NCBI RefSeq assembly: GCF_023051145.1
Contig: NZ_JALKFS010000005.1
Coordinates: 496,001 to 560,000 of the forward strand
Length of the DNA: 64,000 nt
Direction: 5' to 3'
Source of the DNA: Williamsia sp. DF01-3
GTDB lineage: Bacteria; Actinomycetota; Actinomycetes; Mycobacteriales; Mycobacteriaceae
Shown here: positions 59,974 to 64,000 of the stretch, in pieces
Layout of the letters: every line of letters begins with the position of its first letter
Position numbering within the stretch: the stretch's first letter is position 1
Notes under the pieces: generated by a model
Seen by the model: only the letters and a program-made list of their open reading frames with translations
Databases searched by the model: none
Told to the model about the DNA's origin: nothing
Position numbers and translations under genes: made by a program

Positions 59974-60357
59974 TCAGCTGTAGAAGTAGACCGTCTTGGT
60001 CTCGGTGGTGCCTTTCTCGCCCCAGTAACCACGGATCACGGCCTTGTACTGGGTGTCCTCGTACGCGGTGGCCAGGCTGCGGCAGGTGTTGCCCGCGCCG
60101 CCGCCGGCGTAGGTGTTTCGCTCGGTGAAGTCGTGTCCGGGACCCGAGCGGCTGATCGCGGTCAGTGTCACCCGTACAGTCCGTACCCCTTCGGTATTCC
60201 AGGCGAACGCGCAGAACTGATCGTCACCGTCGTTGTAACTGGCGGTTCCACCCTGCGTGCTGGTGGAGAACGAATTGGCCGACGCAGCAGGAGCTCCCAG
60301 TACGCTGAGCACACCGGCCGCAGCTACGGTGATAGCCGCCAAAGAAGCTTTTGTCAT
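59974..60357 (-). CDS. Small secreted protein
   Basis: 127 residues. Signal peptide TKASLAAITVAAAGVLSVLG cleaved near PAASANS. Mature part about 100 residues with two cysteines (DQFCAFAWNT, GNTCRSLATAY), Gly/Thr/Tyr-rich, probably beta structure with one disulfide. Ends KTVYFYS. It looks like exported Gordonia/Rhodococcus-type hypotheticals; no family known. Its promoter region faces the hypothetical gene at 60527. Confidence 0.65.
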   Translation of the reverse strand: MTKASLAAITVAAAGVLSVLGAPAASANSFSTSTQGGTASYNDGDDQFCAFAWNTEGVRTVRVTLTAISRSGPGHDFTERNTYAGGGAGNTCRSLATAYEDTQYKAVIRGYWGEKGTTETKTVYFYS

Positions 60358-60526
60358 GGTTTTTTCATGAACCTGACCCTAGGTTCGTCGACTTGGCCCC
60401 CGGGAGTCATCAACGCCGACTTCACCAGCTCTTCACTCCCCGTTGCGGTGAAGGTGGGATCCGTTTGTTGCGAGATTCGTGGAGTTAAGCGACGCTGAAA
60501 CAACATGATTCGGCATAGCATGGGCT

Positions 60527-60868
60527 ATGCCTACTCAGGAGTTGGTGGACTCTCACTACGGTCTGATCCTGTTGGATCGTGATGACAATGGCCAGGTTGT
60601 GGTCAGTGGCGAGTCGATTCCCACCGCGTCGACCGACCTCTCCATCGACGGCGACGCCGGCCGCAACAACCTGACCCTTGACGAGGTTCGATATGAACTA
60701 TCGGTGTCCGAGGGGTCCTGGCGTCGAGCGCATCGGATCGAGATCTCCGGCCCTCCTGGGCGTTGGATATTTGCGCCGGCGACCCGAAGAAGTCATCGCC
60801 TGATACGCGGGCACCGGGACGTCGAATCCACAGAGGTCGGCAAGTTGTTGCGGAACGACAACGAGTAA
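60527..60868 (+). CDS. Hypothetical protein (113 aa)
   Basis: 113 residues from ATG 60527. MPTQELVDSHYGLILLDRDD, then DGDAGRNNLTLDEVRYELSV and a basic C-terminal half (RRSHRLIRGHRDVE). Third-base GC content fits coding. No family recognised, and a short frame with a good ribosome site (60922) follows closely, so the locus could be the broken remains of a longer gene. Confidence 0.4.
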   Translation: MPTQELVDSHYGLILLDRDDNGQVVVSGESIPTASTDLSIDGDAGRNNLTLDEVRYELSVSEGSWRRAHRIEISGPPGRWIFAPATRRSHRLIRGHRDVESTEVGKLLRNDNE

Positions 60869-60921
60869 CCGCCCACTGGGGAAGCGGCTCCGACTCGAAA
60901 CCATCACCGGGGGAGTGCGCG

Positions 60922-61017
60922 ATGGGATACCTGCTCGCCGCGACGTACGGGACAGGGAAGCCGTTGACGCTCATGGCGATTTTCCAGGGAACTGTCAACG
61001 TGCTCGTCCCCGGTTGA
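60922..61017 (+). CDS. Possible 31-residue peptide
   Basis: Short frame starting MGYLLAATYGTGKPLTLMAI, with a GGGGGAG site just upstream of the ATG and GC-rich third positions. It may be a fragment of a larger former gene, or a small hydrophobic peptide. Weak support. Confidence 0.25.
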   Translation: MGYLLAATYGTGKPLTLMAIFQGTVNVLVPG

Positions 61018-61032
61018 CCGAGATCACGGCCG

Positions 61033-61470
61033 CTAGTCGTACAGGACTGCATCTCCGCGGCGTCGCAGCGCGTCCAGGCCGGCGCGAAATTGACGAAGGT
61101 ACTCAGGGGAATGCCCCACCCAGTCGGTCATCTCGCCGATGACCTTCACCGGCTGGGCGCTCCGATAGGAGTGAGTTGGATTCCCGGGGAACTTCTTGTC
61201 GGTGACGTTGGGGTCGTCCTCGACGTCGTCGGCGGGCTCCACGATGTAGACGCGGCAGGGCCCATCGCCCACGGCCATTTCCGCTGCCAGGACCGCGCCG
61301 TCCAACACCTTCGTCATGTAGACGTAGTTCGAGATGTGGTCGTCGCGGTAGTTCGAGCGATGACCGGGCACGAGGTACTCCCCAACCCGCAGGTCGGCTT
61401 TGGTGCCGTGAAAGTAGGCCCCGGACTCGTGCACCACAAAACGTTCCGGCGTATCCGCCATATCTGCCAT
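61033..61470 (-). CDS. arr: NAD+-rifampin ADP-ribosyltransferase
   Basis: 145 residues, full length for Arr. FVVHESGAYFHGTKADLRVG, SNYRDDHISNYVYMTKVLDG, and VYIVEPADDVEDDPNVTDKK followed by FPGNPTHSYRS and VKVIGEMTDW match the mycobacterial and Rhodococcus enzyme closely. It attaches ADP-ribose from NAD+ to the C23 hydroxyl of rifampin and so inactivates it; intrinsic in many actinobacteria. ATG 61470 has GAGGGG upstream. Cytosolic, no operon partner. Confidence 0.93.
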   Translation of the reverse strand: MADMADTPERFVVHESGAYFHGTKADLRVGEYLVPGHRSNYRDDHISNYVYMTKVLDGAVLAAEMAVGDGPCRVYIVEPADDVEDDPNVTDKKFPGNPTHSYRSAQPVKVIGEMTDWVGHSPEYLRQFRAGLDALRRRGDAVLYD

Positions 61471-61614
61471 CGAGAACCCCTCCGCGTGTCGGTTGCCGGG
61501 CGATTGTGCACGACAAACAGGGTCTTGCCGCAAGCCCCCGTCTCCGCGTTACGATGAAAGGGGAAGTGATAGCACGGACGATCGAGCCAGGCGGCGCGCC
61601 ATGGGACTGTTCAG

Positions 61615-61761
61615 TTGAGTGAGAAACCACCTTCCTCCGAGAATCGCCGTAGGGTCGCGGGAACCGGTGCCCTCGTTGCGCTCGTGATTGTGATCGCAGT
61701 GCTTGTAATCCTCTTCGCAGTCCCCTTTTTCATCGTCTTCGCCTATCTCGTCGCGCTCTGA
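61615..61761 (+). CDS. Small single-pass membrane protein with TTG start (48 aa)
   Basis: Reads LSEKPPSSENRRRVAGTGAL then a long hydrophobic run (VALVIVIAVLVILFAVPFFI, then VFAYLVAL). A short basic N-terminus and one long helix or helical hairpin. TTG 61615-61617 has GGGA eight bases upstream, and the TTGA overlaps the stop of a five-codon ATG frame (61601). Codon use is good. Typical of hidden small membrane proteins. Confidence 0.55.
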   Translation: MSEKPPSSENRRRVAGTGALVALVIVIAVLVILFAVPFFIVFAYLVAL

Positions 61762-61867
61762 GCGGGCATGTTGCTCCCCGCAAACCGGCCCTGGCCGAGA
61801 ACCAACCAGACGCGCCGCCAGATCGGATCGCTCGCTACACAGTGGGAGACTCGAGCAGCCGTGTAGG

Positions 61868-62065
61868 TCAGTGACGCTGAGGCTTCTTGACTTCCCAGAC
61901 GGCCGAGGCGATACCGATGACGCCCAAGATCAGCAGGACGATACCCAGCGGCTGGCCACGAAACCACCAGAACTCGCTGTCGCGAAAGAAGAGCAGAAGC
62001 ACAAGTCCCACGATCATGAGTGCCGCATCGGCTACGAGGTTCATAGTCAACTTGTTGGTGAGCAT
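61868..62065 (-). CDS. Small two-helix membrane protein
   Basis: 65 residues from ATG 62065; ATG 62107 would add 14. Two helices: NLVADAALMIVGLVLLLFF and LGIVLLILGVIGIASAVW with a short RDSEFWWFRGQ loop and a basic KKPQRH tail. Conserved-looking actinobacterial type but function unknown. Confidence 0.55.
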   Translation of the reverse strand: MLTNKLTMNLVADAALMIVGLVLLLFFRDSEFWWFRGQPLGIVLLILGVIGIASAVWEVKKPQRH

Positions 62066-62186
62066 GCCAATAGTGTGACCGTGACCAGCCTTCCTCGCGT
62101 CCGGCATAGTGATGACTTTGCGCATGAGATGCGTGGGCCTCCCAGACAGATCGAGTGGACGCTCGATGTCGAAGCGCATCCCCGAC

Positions 62187-62900
62187 TCAGGCGCTGAGTT
62201 CAGCGCTCACATGTTCTCCGGGTTGATCGCCTGCCTGAATCACGCAGTTGCCGTTGGCATCCCAGATGGCCGACCCGCCACATGTCTGTGGGTATCCGCC
62301 GCCAATCGGACCGGCGAAACCCGCGAACACCACTGGAACCGAGCCCAGGGCGCAGATACGGCGCGCGCGGACATCGAACTCACCTACTTCGTGTGGTCTG
62401 TGCACGAGACCGGCGGCGTACAAGTCGATCGCCGAGGCAATGGTGGCGCTGGTGTGATCGTCGATGCGGGTGTCTTTGCAGATCCCGATGCCGACACGCC
62501 ATCCCGAAACCTCCACCACAGCCACCGCCGTTCCCGGTACGTACACCCCGATCTCGGGGCCTCCGAGGTGCACTTTGCGGTACACGATCTCGGCACCGGT
62601 TCCCGCCACCGACAGGACGCCGATGGCCCGTCCGGACAAGTGGGGAACAGCCGCGCCCGCCAGCGCGATCGAGCCCGTCTCCCCGCATGCGTCCACCAGT
62701 GGATCCAAACTCGGGTCATCGACGTCGACGGCCTGCGCTTCCATGCTGTACCCGGTCAGAGACATCTCCGGGAACACAACAAGTCGTGCACGGCACCGCC
62801 GGACGGCGTCGGCGTGGGCTTGGGCGTTCGCGCGGAGGTCGTCGGTCTTGGTGACGGGTTGCGCCGCAGCTACCCGCAGAGTCGGGCTCTTCGTCGTCAT
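62187..62900 (-). CDS. Carbon-nitrogen (nitrilase-superfamily) hydrolase
   Basis: 237 residues. The catalytic triad is visible: Glu in LVVFPEMSLTGY, Lys in IVYRKVHLGGPE and Cys in VGIGICKDTRIDD. At 237 residues it is shorter than most members. It hydrolyses an amide or nitrile, substrate unknown. It overlaps the methyltransferase gene by 4 bases, so the two are coupled; the role may be in a common small-molecule pathway. Confidence 0.87.
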   Translation of the reverse strand: MTTKSPTLRVAAAQPVTKTDDLRANAQAHADAVRRCRARLVVFPEMSLTGYSMEAQAVDVDDPSLDPLVDACGETGSIALAGAAVPHLSGRAIGVLSVAGTGAEIVYRKVHLGGPEIGVYVPGTAVAVVEVSGWRVGIGICKDTRIDDHTSATIASAIDLYAAGLVHRPHEVGEFDVRARRICALGSVPVVFAGFAGPIGGGYPQTCGGSAIWDANGNCVIQAGDQPGEHVSAELSA

Positions 62901-63538
62901 CGGTCTTTATCGCCGTCCTGGCCTTTAGGCGTAGCGCCCAACCGCCCAGCCCGAGCCGCGTCAGGGCGTATCGCCTCGACCCCAACACCATCCTGGAACA
63001 AGCCTGTTTGCAGCACGGTTCCGGCTTCGATCGCCTCGCGCCACGCACGGATGGGCCCCTCGCCCCACGGCTTGTGCGGGAGCAGATCGTCGAAGATGAG
63101 CACGGTGCCCTCGTGGGCCAGGCGCTTCATGTTGGAGATGTCGGCGGAGGCAACCTCGTACGTGTGCCCACCGTCGATGAAGATCAAATCGAAGGTGCCG
63201 TTGGTCTCCGAGTCGGCGAACAGCGGAATCGTCTGGCGCGAATCGCCGGCGATCAGCGTGTGCCGCTCCGGGAACTCCGCGTCGATGTGTTCCTTGGCCA
63301 TTGACACGTACTCGTGTTCGGCCAGATCGAATGATGTGACATGAACGAGGGGGCCGGCACTGAGAAACGCGTAGCTCGAGAACCCTGCATTGAAACCGAT
63401 CTCGCCGATTCGGCTTATCCCATCCCTGGCGGCGAGAGTCTTGAGGAAGGCAAGCTGCTCGGCGTTCGCGGACCCCTCGACAAACCACCCATGACCACGG
63501 GCTTCGTTGACGATTACTTCCAGGCGATCAAAGCTCAT
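62897..63538 (-). CDS. Class I SAM-dependent methyltransferase
   Basis: 213 residues. SRIGEIGFNAGFSSYAFLSA is the SAM-binding motif I, FDLAEHEYV the acidic motif II, and LIFIDGGHTYEVASADISNM the motif with metal-binding-type Asp and His. The layout is like CmcI/methyltransferase_24 proteins. Acceptor unknown. The ATG 63538 is first in a two-gene unit with the nitrilase-family hydrolase. About 180 bases with no gene precede it. Confidence 0.85.
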   Translation of the reverse strand: MSFDRLEVIVNEARGHGWFVEGSANAEQLAFLKTLAARDGISRIGEIGFNAGFSSYAFLSAGPLVHVTSFDLAEHEYVSMAKEHIDAEFPERHTLIAGDSRQTIPLFADSETNGTFDLIFIDGGHTYEVASADISNMKRLAHEGTVLIFDDLLPHKPWGEGPIRAWREAIEAGTVLQTGLFQDGVGVEAIRPDAARAGRLGATPKGQDGDKDR

Positions 63539-63720
63539 GTGCCACTTCCTCTGACGGTGAGGCAGGTCGCAGCCTCGGACACCTCATTTTAAGAGCAGCC
63601 GGGTACAAGAGTGCGCATACCATTGCCGACCGTGCGTGTCCGAACTCGCCTGTGAGGATCGAGGCAGTGCGGCACGGGAAAGTCGTTGTCCATGTGTTGT
63701 GGGCGCACTGCTCAGGGGTC

Positions 63721-64000
63721 CTACTCCGGCTTGCCCCAAATGATCGCGTAGCGCCACAGCGGTAAGCGGCGCCAGATCATGCCAGGTAGTACGCCTGTGG
63801 CGATGCCTTTGACCTGTGTGTAGGTGTGCGGGAAGTCCATCTGCACCGGAGCGTTGTGTTGCCAGTAGCCGCGCCTGCGAGACAGCACTTGGTGCTGTAC
63901 TGCGCCCACGAGTTCCAAGGCGTAGTCCTGCGCGATCGAACTGCGTGCGCAGCCAATGACTACCAGGGTGCCACCCGGGGCTGTGAGGCGCGCGAGCCGT
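63721..64000 (-). CDS. Methyltransferase-like protein, C-terminal part (5' end outside window)
   Basis: The frame is open to the right edge. It reads RLTAPGGTLVVIGCARSSIA, then LVGAVQHQVLSRRRGYWQHN and a PHTYTQVKGIATGVLPGMIW segment ending GKPE. LVVIGCAR is the strand that follows the SAM fold in class I methyltransferases of the UbiE/BioC type, and the rest resembles their C-terminus. About 93 codons are visible. Confidence 0.65.
   Translation of the reverse strand, partial: RLARLTAPGGTLVVIGCARSSIAQDYALELVGAVQHQVLSRRRGYWQHNAPVQMDFPHTYTQVKGIATGVLPGMIWRRLPLWRYAIIWGKPE

Overview
The window is high-GC actinobacterial DNA with many GTG and TTG starts and 4-bp gene overlaps. LysX, an EspR-like regulator, MAB_1171c-type and DUF6474-type proteins, Arr and an IdeR-type iron box point to Mycobacteriales, most like Gordonia or a close relative. 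No rRNA, tRNA, CRISPR array, phage or intact insertion sequence was recognised. The lysX gene at the left edge and a methyltransferase at the right edge are cut by the window.

1-24974 is mostly core-like. It holds lysX, an S4 protein, rraA, gabD2, two small operons, an APC permease, a MerR/flavodoxin-fold reductase pair and a Lys/Ala-rich membrane protein whose frame is broken. A copper operon follows (DUF6474, small membrane protein, YcnI, CopC, CopD), then a RecB/Cas4-like nuclease, a low-complexity surface protein and an EspR-like/ImmA/MAB_1171c triad. Next come an SDR, a GDT1 manganese-type transporter behind two tandem palindromes, a 72-bp-period repeat, sodA and an iron-type alcohol dehydrogenase.

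25136-31963 is the most striking locus. A Wadjet/MksBEF-type SMC operon (JetA, JetB, JetC) is joined by a 4-bp overlap to a winged-helix AlkZ/YcaQ-type DNA glycosylase-like gene, where the JetD/MksG nuclease would be expected. A frameshifted AraC-type gene follows.

32973-42574 is a catabolic island of two converging operons. The plus-strand operon has VOC dioxygenase-like, FAH hydrolase, SDR, acyltransferase and TetR genes. The minus-strand operon has an HsaA-like flavin hydroxylase, an SRPBCC protein and a P450; an SDR/AraC divergent pair lies beyond it. The same 15-bp palindrome (TTGACT-GAn-AGTCAA) overlaps the predicted promoters of both operons, which suggests one regulon, probably under the local TetR. 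The SDR of the plus operon carries an in-frame TGA before its conserved tail.

42575-53108 is a looser accessory stretch: several hypotheticals, a lipoprotein and a PQQ-propeller-like protein, a DHFR-like reductase, an autoregulated-looking VOC/HxlR pair, a PIG-L deacetylase and an APH-like kinase. 53333-57421 is an iron-siderophore ABC importer with an IdeR box. 57574-64000 carries a diguanylate cyclase, GNAT and NUDIX genes, rifampin ADP-ribosyltransferase, small membrane proteins, a nitrilase-family hydrolase and two methyltransferases. Functions are read from motifs and family knowledge only; no database search was run.
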